A stretch of 64,000 bases of DNA from Nocardia africana NBRC 100379 (GTDB lineage: Bacteria > Actinomycetota > Actinomycetes > Mycobacteriales > Mycobacteriaceae): contig NZ_BDAV01000011.1 of the NCBI RefSeq assembly GCF_001612635.1, positions 372,001 through 436,000 of the forward strand. The letters run 5' to 3'. This document shows, piece after piece, positions 8,551 through 16,993 of the stretch (position 1 is the first letter of the stretch; the number at the start of each line of letters is the position of its first letter). The notes under the pieces are model-generated. The model did not search any database. It saw nothing but the letters and a program-made list of their open reading frames with translations, and was not told the origin of the DNA. The translations under genes were made by a program, and so were the position numbers.

Positions 8551-8586
8551 CACGCACCCCGGCAGCTCGAATCTGCCGGGTGCGTG
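8551..8586. terminator. Strong hairpin, possible bidirectional terminator
   Basis: CACGCACCCCGGCAG pairs with CTGCCGGGTGCGTG (14 pairs, one bulged C) around a 7-base loop. It sits between the end of the TetR gene and the end of the convergent secreted-protein gene. The remaining bases from 8406 to 8803 hold nothing else I can support. Confidence 0.6.
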
Positions 8587-8803
8587 TATTTCGTCGCCGT
8601 CGGGTGCTCGGTCACCGTGGGGGTCCCCGCAGCTTTCGGAGCCTTCGTGTACCTGGTGACACCATCGTTAACGGCACGCCTAATCGCGTGTTGCGCAAGG
8701 CGTTTCACTGCACCGTTCGATCGTCGGCTTCAGTTCTCCACGAATTCGAAGGGTCGTCGAGGGCGACGAGAAACACCACTATGCCCCCCATCTCCGGCAG
8801 CGA

Positions 8804-9235
8804 TCAGCCGTGCATCACGACCTCGAGGCGGGAAGCATCGGGGAGGTGGGTACTGAGCGTGGTCAGCTCGATCGCGATCCGTCCCGCGCCGGGAGCGAAG
8901 GATATCGAATTGGTCTCGTTGTGGAACATGTGCCGGGATACGCTACCCACTCCACCGCTGTCCACATTGCGCCAGTTGACGACCGCGACCAGCGACGACC
9001 CGCATCCGGCGCTGCCGGTGCCGGCGATGTCGTTGGTCTGGTAGCCGATGGAGACCTGGTCGCTGTCATCGAAGATGTTGGCCTTGGCGTCGATGGTCGT
9101 CGCGCACGGACCTCCATCGAACTGTGCGGTCAGCGTCGGCATACCGGTGTGCGACTCGGCCGATGCCGGCGCAGCTTGAAACAGAAGCGCGCTACCGACG
9201 GCAGCGAGGATGGAAACAAAGGCGGGAGCGTGCAT
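8804..9235 (-). CDS. Secreted protein, paralogue of the one at 12073
   Basis: 143 residues with a signal peptide (VSILAAVGSALLFQAAPASA, cut after residue about 26). GAGAGG lies just upstream of the ATG. The mature part has two Cys residues (GGPCATTIDA and SAGCGSSLVAV) that could form a disulfide, then WRNVDSGG and APGAGRIAIELTT. The same landmarks, in the same order, occur in the secreted protein at 12073-12558 (GGNCAAIIDA, LCGGYRVAVRWHNVDSG, APGAGRVEAKI), so the two are paralogues. Function unknown. Confidence 0.75.
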   Translation of the reverse strand: MHAPAFVSILAAVGSALLFQAAPASAESHTGMPTLTAQFDGGPCATTIDAKANIFDDSDQVSIGYQTNDIAGTGSAGCGSSLVAVVNWRNVDSGGVGSVSRHMFHNETNSISFAPGAGRIAIELTTLSTHLPDASRLEVVMHG

Positions 9236-9437
9236 GGTGTCCTCTCGCGGTTCAGGTCCTACACGCTATCGACATACGGGCTCAGGTTCCATCGACCGCG
9301 CCACCCTGAGTCCACCCTGACCCAGTAGGTCCGCGGAGCGGCAATCCGTTCGCGAACCCGGCCGCGACGCAACTGCGGTCACTCACAGCCATCGAGCAAC
9401 CACTTGGCAACTGCCCCCGCGAACATATACTCGATAC

Positions 9438-9755
9438 ATGGCCGAGTGGATCTTCTTCATGCATCCGCCTCGCGACAATTTCATCGCCACCATGACCGTA
9501 GACGAAAGATCCGCATTCGCGGCACACACGGAATGGCTGGCGCGCCTGGACGCCGCCGGTGTGCTGCTGGTGGCCGGGCCCACTCTGGGCACGGTCAATA
9601 CCGGCGTCGGTATCTTCACCGCCGACGACGAGGCTGCCGCACGGCGCATCATCGCTGATGAGCCTGTCACCACCGGAGGCTTCATGCGCGGCGATCTGCG
9701 GCCGATCCAGCTCGGCTACCTCAACCCCCGCACCGAGAGCGAACCTGTCACCTGA
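9438..9755 (+). CDS. YciI-family protein
   Basis: 105 residues with the YciI ferredoxin-like layout: an N-terminal strand (WIFFMHPPRDNF), FAAHTEWLARLDAAGVLLVAGPTLG with the conserved His, and D-E-A-A-A-R-R-I-I-A-D-E-P. YciI proteins are often dehalogenase-like or accessory catabolic proteins, usually with unproven activity. It is followed after about 110 bases by a DJ-1/PfpI gene on the same strand, possibly one transcript. Confidence 0.8.
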   Translation: MAEWIFFMHPPRDNFIATMTVDERSAFAAHTEWLARLDAAGVLLVAGPTLGTVNTGVGIFTADDEAAARRIIADEPVTTGGFMRGDLRPIQLGYLNPRTESEPVT

Positions 9756-9867
9756 CCGTCGCGCCAGAACGATGGCTGCGCGGTCCGATCACTACCCGGC
9801 GAACCACACCGAGCGCCAGTCCGTGGTATCGGCGGTGAAGTCTTTCCCTACCATCGGAGGACCGACA

Positions 9868-10632
9868 ATGGCCATCGCGCATCCGATCGAGCATCACGAG
9901 ATCATCGATGTCACCCGCGCCCAGCGCCCCCGAGTGCTGATGGTGGTCGCCAATCCGGCGACCTCGACGACGCTGAACATTCCAGTCGGCTTCTGGGCCG
10001 CCGAACTCACACATCCCTACTACGAATTCACCAGGGCCCGTTACGATATCACCATCGCCAGCCCCGACGGCGGGCGGGTCGAGATGGACGCCATGTCCGA
10101 CCCGCGCGACGAGAGCCGCTGGTCGGCAGACGATCTGATTACCATGGGCTTCGTCAACACCCCCGAATTGGCTACCCTGCTGGACAATAGCGCTGAATTG
10201 GCTGATCTGAGCCACGACGACTTCGATGCCATCGTGGTCTGCGGAGGTCAGTCGCCGATGTTCACCTTCCGGGGTCGCAAGGATCTGGCCGCCTTGATCG
10301 GGGCATTCCACGCGGCCGAGAAGCCGACCGCGGTGCTGTGCCATGGCACCTGCGCGCTGCTGGACGTTGTCGCCGACGACGGCACGCCGCTCATCAAGGG
10401 CAAGACCATGACCGGCTTCGCGAACGTCGAGGAAGACTTCTCCGATCAAGCTCTGGGCCGCACCGTGATGCCGTTCCGGATCCAGGACGAGGCCACCGCG
10501 CTGGGCGCCAACTTCGTCACCGGCGGCCTGTTCCGCGCCTTCGCCGTCCGCGACGGCAACCTCATCACCGGCCAACAACAGTATTCCGGCACGAAAGTCG
10601 CTCGGATGGTGATCGGGTCGCTGGGAATCTGA
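9868..10632 (+). CDS. DJ-1/PfpI-family protein (type 1 glutamine amidotransferase-like)
   Basis: 254 residues from the ATG at 9868, with GGAGG about 9 bases upstream. The fold markers are RVLMVVANPAT at the N-terminus, FDAIVVCGGQSPMF, and the nucleophile elbow AVLCHGTCALLDVV with the reactive Cys followed by His. Near the end comes FVTGGLFRAFAVRDGNLITGQQQYSG, where family members carry the closing active-site residues. Members are glyoxalases, chaperones or hydrolases; the precise activity cannot be read from sequence. The region 10633-10809 has no gene. Confidence 0.85.
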   Translation: MAIAHPIEHHEIIDVTRAQRPRVLMVVANPATSTTLNIPVGFWAAELTHPYYEFTRARYDITIASPDGGRVEMDAMSDPRDESRWSADDLITMGFVNTPELATLLDNSAELADLSHDDFDAIVVCGGQSPMFTFRGRKDLAALIGAFHAAEKPTAVLCHGTCALLDVVADDGTPLIKGKTMTGFANVEEDFSDQALGRTVMPFRIQDEATALGANFVTGGLFRAFAVRDGNLITGQQQYSGTKVARMVIGSLGI

Positions 10633-10809
10633 GCAACTCGAACCTGCGCCGAATGCGCAAGCACCTGCGACTGCCCTCCAGCCGACGCCGGCGCGCCGGC
10701 TGATCCACTCGATCTGACAGCTCTCAGCGGACTCGGCCTGCCGGTCCACGTCGCCCTGCCACACCACGGCCGGCCGTGGCACGCCGAAACGCCGGGCGTC
10801 GGAAAGTGG

Positions 10810-10893
10810 TCAGAGCCGCAGCACGCTGCTTCCGAGGCTGAGAACACTGCTGCCCGCACTGAGCAGCAAGCTGATGATGCTTTGAATGTCCAT
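10810..10893 (-). CDS. 27-residue hydrophobic peptide
   Basis: A very short frame with a good site, GGAAAGAG, 7 bases before its ATG. The product is MDIQSIISLLLSAGSSVLS followed by LGSSVLRL: one amphipathic or membrane-seeking helix rich in Ser and Leu. It is the same kind of gene as the 43-residue peptide at 54525-54656. It could be a phenol-soluble-modulin-like or membrane regulatory peptide, but there is no direct evidence. It is also possible that it is not translated. Confidence 0.45.
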   Translation of the reverse strand: MDIQSIISLLLSAGSSVLSLGSSVLRL

Positions 10894-11091
10894 GTCCGAT
10901 CTCTTTCCATCCGAGGAAGCCGGGTCGAGCTCCGAAGACGGATAATCCTCCACCGCCGCCGCCCAGCCCCGGCGAACCTTCCCATCAATGGCAAATTGCT
11001 CGGACGAACGGTCTGTCAGCCGGACAGATCGGGGTTCCGGGCCGGCGGGGCAGAAGGTCGAGATGCGACTCACCGATCCTGCCGATGCGCT

Positions 11092-11958
11092 CTACACCCG
11101 CCGACTGCGCCGCCGATCCCGGCCGCCGGTTTCAATGAGCCGAATTGAGCGCGCTTGGCTTGTCTGAGGTGTGGGCATACTCAGCTGGTTGCGACGTCGC
11201 CAGCTGCAGGCGGTTACCGCCGCGGCTAGGGTCAGGACCGCTCCGCCGGCAATCACAACGACCGGCCGGTCGTAATCCGGTGTCGCGACGGCGGTCACAT
11301 TGAGCATGGTGTGAAACAGAATCGCGGCCGGGACGCCGTGGCCGGTCACATTGTGCAGCCAGACGATCAGCACTCGTCCGGCGACGGTTCCGGCGAACCA
11401 CCCTGCGATCCACCAGAACTCATGTCCAACCTGGACAAGCGGTACCAGATGCCATGCCGCCCAATAAGTTCCCAGGGCGATGCCCGTCCACGCCGGGCCC
11501 CAGCGTTGTTGCAGAGGATCGGTCGCATAGCCGGTCCATCCCAGCTCCTCACACGTCGCCGCAAACCATGTTGCGATCACCGCGAAAGGCAACGCCGCCA
11601 AGGCAATCGGAACACCCCCGTCGACCGCGCCGAGCATGCGGGCGATCCCGTAGGCCGTGCCTCCGGTGACCAGCGGCAGACCTGCCGCCGCCAGGTACCA
11701 CGCCTTATGCGTAGCGGCCGAATAGTCGAACGTACTCCGCAACAACGCCCGCACCGCGGACCTGCCCTCGTCGCGGTACACGAGGAACACCGCCGCGAGC
11801 ATCGGCACCAGGAACATCATCGCGCTCGCAGGCAACTCCAGCGCGCCCACCTGCACACTGTCGACGACAGCGCCCAGCACGAAGAACGGCAGCGACATTG
11901 CGGTAACCAATGCCAGGAACAGCAGCGGACGCCGCCGGGAACCAAGCTCACAACCCAT
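11092..11958 (-). CDS. CPBP-family intramembrane metalloprotease
   Basis: 288 residues with about seven to eight membrane segments. The CPBP motif block is CEELGWTGYATDPLQQRWG (the E-E pair is the first metal/catalytic motif). The second block is TYWAAWHLVPL and the third ILFHTMLN, supplying the conserved His residues. Bacterial members of this family resemble eukaryotic CAAX prenyl proteases and often act in bacteriocin immunity or membrane-protein processing. The tail (RDRRRSRRV) is basic. It is convergent with nothing and appears to be monocistronic; its start region abuts the promoter of the secreted protein at 12073. Confidence 0.87.
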   Translation of the reverse strand: MGCELGSRRRPLLFLALVTAMSLPFFVLGAVVDSVQVGALELPASAMMFLVPMLAAVFLVYRDEGRSAVRALLRSTFDYSAATHKAWYLAAAGLPLVTGGTAYGIARMLGAVDGGVPIALAALPFAVIATWFAATCEELGWTGYATDPLQQRWGPAWTGIALGTYWAAWHLVPLVQVGHEFWWIAGWFAGTVAGRVLIVWLHNVTGHGVPAAILFHTMLNVTAVATPDYDRPVVVIAGGAVLTLAAAVTACSWRRRNQLSMPTPQTSQARSIRLIETGGRDRRRSRRV

Positions 11959-12072
11959 CGCACCAGCTTGCCGTACAACCAGCCGCGCTACGTGATTCCC
12001 GCCGCGTGCACCTCCATTTTTTGGGCGCCTTTCGTCGTTAACGGCCTCCGAGAATCACCCGATGAGACGGCC

Positions 12073-12558
12073 ATGAGTCCAAATCGGCAGAAGGTTCGAC
12101 AATTCTCGGCGCGAGCCGGTGTCCTGGCCGGCGTTGCTGTCGCCGTGTTGGTCGGGATGGGTGGGCCCGCCACCGCGGTGCCCGATGATCCGGCGGTTCC
12201 GTTCACGCCGACTTTGACACGAGTTCCCGGCGGCAACTGCGCCGCCATCATCGATGCCCAGACCGTGCCGCAACCCGGATCCGGCCAGTTCGGCGTCCGG
12301 GTAAAGATCACCCAGACCGGACAGCTCTGCGGCGGGTACCGGGTGGCGGTGCGCTGGCACAATGTCGACTCCGGTTACAGCGACGGGCAGTCGCAGCACG
12401 TCGACGCCAACGGCGTCATCGACGCCCCCGACGGCATCATCACCGGCATGGGCACCGCGCCGGGCGCCGGGCGGGTGGAAGCCAAGATCATCACCACTTA
12501 CGAGGACGGCCGCGAGATGGAATACGTCGCCGGCACAGCCACTTTCACCCTCGCCTGA
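12073..12558 (+). CDS. Secreted protein, paralogue of the one at 8804
   Basis: 161 residues from the ATG at 12073. A signal peptide (RAGVLAGVAVAVLVGMGGPATAVP) ends near residue 38. The mature part holds two Cys residues (GGNCAAIIDA and QLCGGYRVAVRWHNVDSG) and APGAGRVEAKIITTYEDGREMEY. The order of these elements matches the secreted protein at 8804-9235. Function unknown; the size and beta-rich look suggest a small extracellular beta-sandwich. It is followed by a short secreted peptide gene 24 bases later, then a terminator. Confidence 0.75.
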   Translation: MSPNRQKVRQFSARAGVLAGVAVAVLVGMGGPATAVPDDPAVPFTPTLTRVPGGNCAAIIDAQTVPQPGSGQFGVRVKITQTGQLCGGYRVAVRWHNVDSGYSDGQSQHVDANGVIDAPDGIITGMGTAPGAGRVEAKIITTYEDGREMEYVAGTATFTLA

Positions 12559-12582
12559 CCAGATCGACCAAAGGAGTCAACC

Positions 12583-12777
12583 TTGTTCGCACGTCGTGGA
12601 ATGTTCGTCGCCGTCCTGCTCGGGGCAGCGGCATTGGCCGGCAGCGCCACCGCCACCGCTGCTCCGCTCCCATTGGAAGCGGCCACTCAGTCTCCCAGCG
12701 ACCCCGTCGCCGGTGGCCTGTGCAATGCCGATCCGGTCATCGCGCTGTGGTGCCTGCTCGCCAGCCCCTCGGCATAG
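12583..12777 (+). CDS. Small secreted peptide
   Basis: 64 residues beginning TTG at 12583 after an AAAGGAG site. It has a signal peptide (FVAVLLGAAALAGSATATAAP) and a mature part of about 37 residues with two Cys (GGLCNADPVIALWCLLASPSA). The gene lies between the secreted protein at 12073 and a perfect terminator, so the two are likely co-transcribed. It belongs to a set of short Cys-containing exported peptides in this window (see 31850, 33020 and 33310). Confidence 0.65.
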   Translation: MFARRGMFVAVLLGAAALAGSATATAAPLPLEAATQSPSDPVAGGLCNADPVIALWCLLASPSA

Positions 12778-12811
12778 GCGTTCTTCCCTCGCTATGGGCC
12801 CGGAACCTTCT

Positions 12812-12844
12812 CCGATGCCGCGGGCGGTGAGCCCGCGGCATCGG
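12812..12844 (+). terminator. Perfect hairpin terminator
   Basis: CCGATGCCGCGGGC and GCCCGCGGCATCGG form a 14-base perfect stem with a GGTGA loop, 34 bases after the small secreted peptide stop. Confidence 0.8.
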
Positions 12845-12877
12845 CGGTTCGAGCGGCGCCGTATGCCGGTGTGGTGG

Positions 12878-13361
12878 TCAGCTGTGGGCCGTTGTTGTGC
12901 GTGTGGCCAGCCAGTCGCGGTAGCGGGTGGTTGCCAGGCGGGCGCCGACGCCGGCGGTGAGAGCGTCGCGGGGTGGCAGGGCGAACTGCCCGGCGGTCGG
13001 GCCGGTGCTGGTCATGCGGTGGTCGCCGGCGGCGTCGATGCCGACGATCGACAGCAGTACCACGTGACCGACGCCTGCGCGGTGTGCGGCAGCATGCAGA
13101 TTGCCGACCGTGGCCCGGAAGAAATCGGCCGCGCTGTCGTCGGGTATCGGCGCCTGGGTGGCGTCGATCGCAACGTCGATCCCGGTGAGCGCCGCCGCCA
13201 GGCCATAGGTCGACACCGGTCGATCGCGACAGCACCGACACCTCGTTACCGGCTTCCGACAGCGCCGCCACGATGCGCGTGCCGATCAGTCCCGTTCCGC
13301 CCAGAACCGCGATCCGCAGCGGTCGAACCTGTTGTGTTGCAGCACAATTCGTGAAATCCAT
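12878..13361 (-). pseudogene. Broken NAD(P)-binding SDR gene (NmrA-like)
   Basis: From the ATG at 13361 one frame gives VRPLRIAVLGGTGLIGTRIVA, an intact Rossmann motif. About 50 codons later the protein sense moves to another frame (GLAAALTGIDVAIDATQAP, then RAGVGHVVLLSIVGID), near 13208. The second half then ends after about 110 residues (TTRYRDWLATRTTTAHS), where the family would need some 100 more. So there is one frameshift and a lost C-terminus. In related clusters such genes sit behind a SnoaL-like gene and face a LysR regulator, and remnants of both follow directly. Confidence 0.7.
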
Positions 13362-13374
13362 CGAAGGTGTCCTT

Positions 13375-13600
13375 TCAGGCGAAGATGGCGCCGGGATCAC
13401 CGGTGAACCAGGTGTTGTCGATGCGCATCCGCGAGATCAGCCACCGATCGCCGTCGCGCCGCAGCTCGACCTCGTACGGGTTCTTCAACAGCGCGTGGGA
13501 CCGAAGAGTCGGCGATGAGCAGGTGCTGAGCCTCCACAGGGCGGTCATCGTGGCGGTGTCGCCGTCGATGCTGATGCGGGTGTTGGTGACCTGGTGGGTG
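13375..13600 (-). pseudogene. SnoaL-like protein, C-terminal half only
   Basis: The frame preserves VTNTRISIDGDTATMTALWR, then SHALLKNPYEVELRRDGDRWL and MRIDNTWFTGDPGAIFA. This is the second half of an NTF2/SnoaL-type fold. The N-terminal half is absent: at about 13600 the sequence changes abruptly to a LysR fragment on the other strand. Confidence 0.6.
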
Positions 13601-13912
13601 GTGTCCGTCGACGAGCTTGCTGAGCTGCCTGTGATCCATCTCGCCGGTGAGGCCACCCCGACGGCCGATCTGCCACCCGGCCCGGTAGCCACCACCCTGC
13701 AGGAGGCGCTGACCCTGGTCGGGATCGGCCACGGCGTCCTGCCGATCGGTGCGCACGCCCAGCGCTACCACGCCCGCCCCGACGTCACCTACCTGCCGCT
13801 ACGCGACACACCACAGCTGGAATGGAGACTGGTCTGGCTCGCCGACCGCACCAACGCCCGAATCCGCGCCTTCACTGCCGCCGCCCTGACCTTCACGGGC
13901 GACAGACCCTGA
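13600..13912 (+). pseudogene. LysR-family regulator, C-terminal fragment
   Basis: The frame reads VSVDELAELPVIHLAGEATP, EALTLVGIGHGVLPIGAHA, VTYLPLRDTPQLEWRLVWLADR and ends GDRP-stop. This is the last 100 residues of a LysR substrate-binding domain (the VGxGxGxLPIGAHA block is typical). The DNA-binding domain is missing. Its 5' edge meets the truncated SnoaL gene, as expected if one deletion removed both divergent 5' ends. The bases 13913-14113 are empty. Confidence 0.65.
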
Positions 13913-14113
13913 ACCCACCCCTTGCCCGAAACGCCGACCCACCCAGCCGATAGCGCCTGCGGACAGGCATTTCGGAGACCTCTGCGATCGAACCACCGCT
14001 CAGTCGCCAATCATCAAGTGGCGCAACACAACCCAGCCTTCGTCGATTCAGACAGGCGAGGTGGAACCGCCGTACGATCGAAGCCGGCAGGGCAGTGGTG
14101 ATCTACTGGATTC

Positions 14114-15226
14114 ATGATGGCACGGGAAACTCCGGCGACGCTCACCGAGGCACTGCTGGCGGGCCCACGCGGTCGTCGTCTTCTCCTCGAGTACGCGCGC
14201 ATCGCCGACGAAGGTGCGCGTGAACACGCACAGGACTCCTTCTGCTCCGGAGTGTTCTACGCCGCCCACCACCTCGACGCGGGAAGCGGGACCACATGCG
14301 TCATCTATGGACCCGACGCCGACCAACCCTTCCCGACCGTCCCGCCCGAAGAGGTCGCGCGGCGGCTGGCGGACGTGCCGCTGCCCGATGTGACGGAAAA
14401 GGACCTGCGTGCCGCCCTCGCGGCGGCCACCGACTCTGCCCGATACTGGCAGGAGCCCGACGGCGAAGATGTTCTCGCCATGACGGACCCGATCCTTCGG
14501 GAACTGCGGAGCGTCGCCGAACATATCGGTGCGTCGGAGCACGCTCGGTGGTGGACCACCGGCGTCGCTCGCGACGAGCAGTGGTCATTGCGATGGAGCA
14601 AGCGACACAACCGGGTTGCTCCGGTTCGGAAAGTGCTCACCGCATGGCTACGCCGGGTCGTTGCTGAGGAGAAACGCGCGGCGCGGGAACGCCCCACCGA
14701 TCCGACAGCCGCCCACTCCGGCGAGTGGTGGTCAGCGCCGCTCGGCGTTGCGTGCTCCACGCGGGCGCTCGATGACGGTTCGCCCGCGGCGCTGTGGTTC
14801 GTCGAAGACTCCGCGGGTGAGAATCGCGCCTGGGCTCGGCGACAGATCGTCCCGGGAGACATCGATACGTTCGAAGTCGACGGCGCCGCCGCCTGGGGGC
14901 ATCTGTGTCAGCGGTTCCCGCTCGAGGTCACGGCGCAGAAACGCCACGACTGGTACCGCACCACGGGCCGCGACGGACGGTGGGTTCTGCCCGACTGGCA
15001 TGCCGTCGCCGAGGAGTACGGGGGAGTGCACCTCACCGTCGCGGGCTATCTCGCGGCTGCGGGCATCGCTATCGATGTCGACGGTGACACGGCGTCGGTG
15101 ATCGCGGGATGGGCACCCGACGAAGCGTTCTGGCTCACCGGTGACGTCCGCGCCGAGGGTGACATCGTCGAATGGGTGCGCAACGACATGGACGAGACGT
15201 GGGCCGCCGTCCGAAGACCGGGCTGA
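14114..15226 (+). CDS. Conserved hypothetical protein (370 residues)
   Basis: A soluble, acidic 370-residue protein without signal peptide or membrane segment. The start is one of two adjacent ATG codons. Visible features are an Ala/Arg-rich helical N-terminus, a middle part with WWTTGVARDEQWSLRWS, then SGEWWSAPLGVACSTRAL and LWFVEDSAGENRAWAR, and a C-terminal domain beginning LPDWHAVAEEYGGVHLTVAGYLAAAGI. The protein is rich in Trp. I do not recognise a family or catalytic motif. Codon use matches its neighbours, so it is most likely a real core-type gene. Confidence 0.7.
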   Translation: MMARETPATLTEALLAGPRGRRLLLEYARIADEGAREHAQDSFCSGVFYAAHHLDAGSGTTCVIYGPDADQPFPTVPPEEVARRLADVPLPDVTEKDLRAALAAATDSARYWQEPDGEDVLAMTDPILRELRSVAEHIGASEHARWWTTGVARDEQWSLRWSKRHNRVAPVRKVLTAWLRRVVAEEKRAARERPTDPTAAHSGEWWSAPLGVACSTRALDDGSPAALWFVEDSAGENRAWARRQIVPGDIDTFEVDGAAAWGHLCQRFPLEVTAQKRHDWYRTTGRDGRWVLPDWHAVAEEYGGVHLTVAGYLAAAGIAIDVDGDTASVIAGWAPDEAFWLTGDVRAEGDIVEWVRNDMDETWAAVRRPG

Positions 15227-15415
15227 TCCGTGAGATCCAATTGCTTCCGAGGTATCAAGCGCTACCGCAGGATTCACGCCGAACTGCCCATGGCGACGGA
15301 CATCAAGGTCTGCCCCCGCAGTCTCGGTTCTCGTGACCTTGGCCGGCATCGGCGGACAGCCGGTCTCGTCACAGACCAGTTCGGAAAGGGACGATAATCC
15401 CGCGACGTCCTTCTT

Positions 15416-15480
15416 AGTGAGTGAACTCACTTGACATTGTCAGAGCTGCCGTCAACACTGAGTGAGTTAACTCACTCAGT
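15416..15480 (+). promoter_or_regulatory. Promoter flanked by two operator copies before the exporter
   Basis: AGTGAGT-GA-ACTCACT (15416-15431) and the 24-base perfect palindrome at 15457-15480, which contains AGTGAGT-TA-ACTCACT, are two copies of one site. TTGACA at 15431-15436 and AACACT at 15454-15459, 17 bases apart, look like -35 and -10 boxes. The first box overlaps operator 1 and the second overlaps operator 2, a strong repression design. Confidence 0.75.
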
Positions 15481-15496
15481 CGGAGAGGGTGCGGAT

Positions 15497-16981
15497 ATGC
15501 AGGAGGGTTCGAGACAAGAGTCCGGGCGGCGGTTGGTGTTGCGGTCCAGGCTGGGAGTGGCTGTATTGGTACTGCTGTGCGCTGTTCAGTTTCTTGACAT
15601 CGTGGACTCGGCGATCGTGAACGTCGCCTTGCCGTCCATCCAGCACAGTTTGCAGGTCACACAACAGAATCTGCAGTGGGTGGCCAGTGGCTACATCTTG
15701 ACTTATGGCGGCTTTCTGCTGCTCGGTGGCCGTCTGGGCGATCTGATCGGCCGGCGCCGCATGCTGTTCGCGGGTCTGGTGGTGTTCGCTTCCTCGTCAT
15801 TGACGGCCGGACTGACCGACGATGCCGGGCTGCTGATCGCGGCGCGGCTTGTGCAGGGCGTCGGGGCGGCGTTCATGGCTCCCGCGGCGCTGTCCGAACT
15901 CACGACGAGTTTCCGCGAGGGCAAGGATCGGGCCACCGCGCTCGGAGTGTGGGGCGGCATCAGCGGCGTCGCCGCTGCGGCGGGTGTGTTCCTCGGGGGA
16001 ATCATCTCCCAGGGGCCGGGCTGGCGGTGGGTGTTCTTCGTGAACCCGCCCATCTGCGTCGCGGTAATCGCTTGTGCCGTAATGCTTCTGGCGGACGATC
16101 GGCCCAACCGGACCGGGCGGGCCGCCTTCGATTCGCAGGGCGCGGTGCTGCTGACCGGCGGCATGCTGCTGTTGGTGTACGGACTGGTGCGCGCACCGAC
16201 CGTGGGCTGGGGCTCGCTTTCCACCGTCGTGTGCCTGGGTGGATCGGCCGCTTTGCTCGTCGCGTTCGCCCTCAACGAGGCACGCACCCGTGATCCGCTG
16301 GTGCCCGCGGCCGTTCTCCGGGTGAAAGGGCTGGTCGCAGCGGATCTGACCCAGCTGATCGCGTTCGCCGGGTTCTTCTCGCTGCTCTTCTACGCCACCC
16401 TCTACATGCAGGAGATCCTGCACTACTCGCCGATCCGGGCGGGATTCGCCTACCTTCCGATCACCGCAGGGTTCGCCGTCGCCGGAGGCGTTGCGTCGCA
16501 ACTGATCACGCGCGTGGGCACCCGCTCGGTGATGGTCGTGGGCTGCCTGCTCGCCGGGGCCGGCATCTACTACGTGTCCAGGGTGCCGGTGCACGGCTCC
16601 TACCTCGGAGATCTGCTGCCGGGATTTCTCGTGATGTCGTTGGGGGCGGGGCCGGTGTTCGTCGCCGTCACCGCCGCGGCCAACGCGGGCGTGCCGCCGC
16701 ACACGGCCGGGCTGGCGGCGGCATTGCTGAACTCGTCCCAGCAGGTCGGCAGCGCGTTCGGCCTCGCAATCCTGTCCGCCGTCGCCATCACCCGCACCAA
16801 CAACCTGATCGCCGCGGGCGCGTCCACCGCCGTGGCCGCCGACTCCGGCTATCACCGGGCGCTGCTTGTCGGGGCCATCCTGATGGCGGTCGCGGCCCTG
16901 ATCGCCCTACGCACCGGCAATACGCGCATGCGAGCCCCGCTGGTGATGGTCGACGCGGAAGCGTCGTATTCTGCTGAGTGA
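15497..16981 (+). CDS. MFS drug exporter (DHA2-type)
   Basis: About 494 residues from the ATG at 15497, preceded by GGAGAGG; the frame is open up to 15431 but that part is the promoter. There are about 14 membrane segments. Key motifs are LDIVDSAIVNVALPSIQHSL at the first helix (typical of this family), GGRLGDLIGRRRML (loop 2-3) and GVWGGISGVAAAAGVFLGGII (motif C of antiporters). The likely role is proton-driven efflux of a toxic compound. The duplicated palindromic operator upstream suggests a TetR repressor, but no TetR gene is adjacent. Confidence 0.88.
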   Translation: MQEGSRQESGRRLVLRSRLGVAVLVLLCAVQFLDIVDSAIVNVALPSIQHSLQVTQQNLQWVASGYILTYGGFLLLGGRLGDLIGRRRMLFAGLVVFASSSLTAGLTDDAGLLIAARLVQGVGAAFMAPAALSELTTSFREGKDRATALGVWGGISGVAAAAGVFLGGIISQGPGWRWVFFVNPPICVAVIACAVMLLADDRPNRTGRAAFDSQGAVLLTGGMLLLVYGLVRAPTVGWGSLSTVVCLGGSAALLVAFALNEARTRDPLVPAAVLRVKGLVAADLTQLIAFAGFFSLLFYATLYMQEILHYSPIRAGFAYLPITAGFAVAGGVASQLITRVGTRSVMVVGCLLAGAGIYYVSRVPVHGSYLGDLLPGFLVMSLGAGPVFVAVTAAANAGVPPHTAGLAAALLNSSQQVGSAFGLAILSAVAITRTNNLIAAGASTAVAADSGYHRALLVGAILMAVAALIALRTGNTRMRAPLVMVDAEASYSAE

Positions 16982-16993
16982 GATGACCGACTC

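Noticed and set aside
11311..12072. Long open frame upstream of the secreted protein at 12073
   Set aside because: It runs antisense through the CPBP protease gene and has no signal peptide; the ATG at 12073 starts the real protein.
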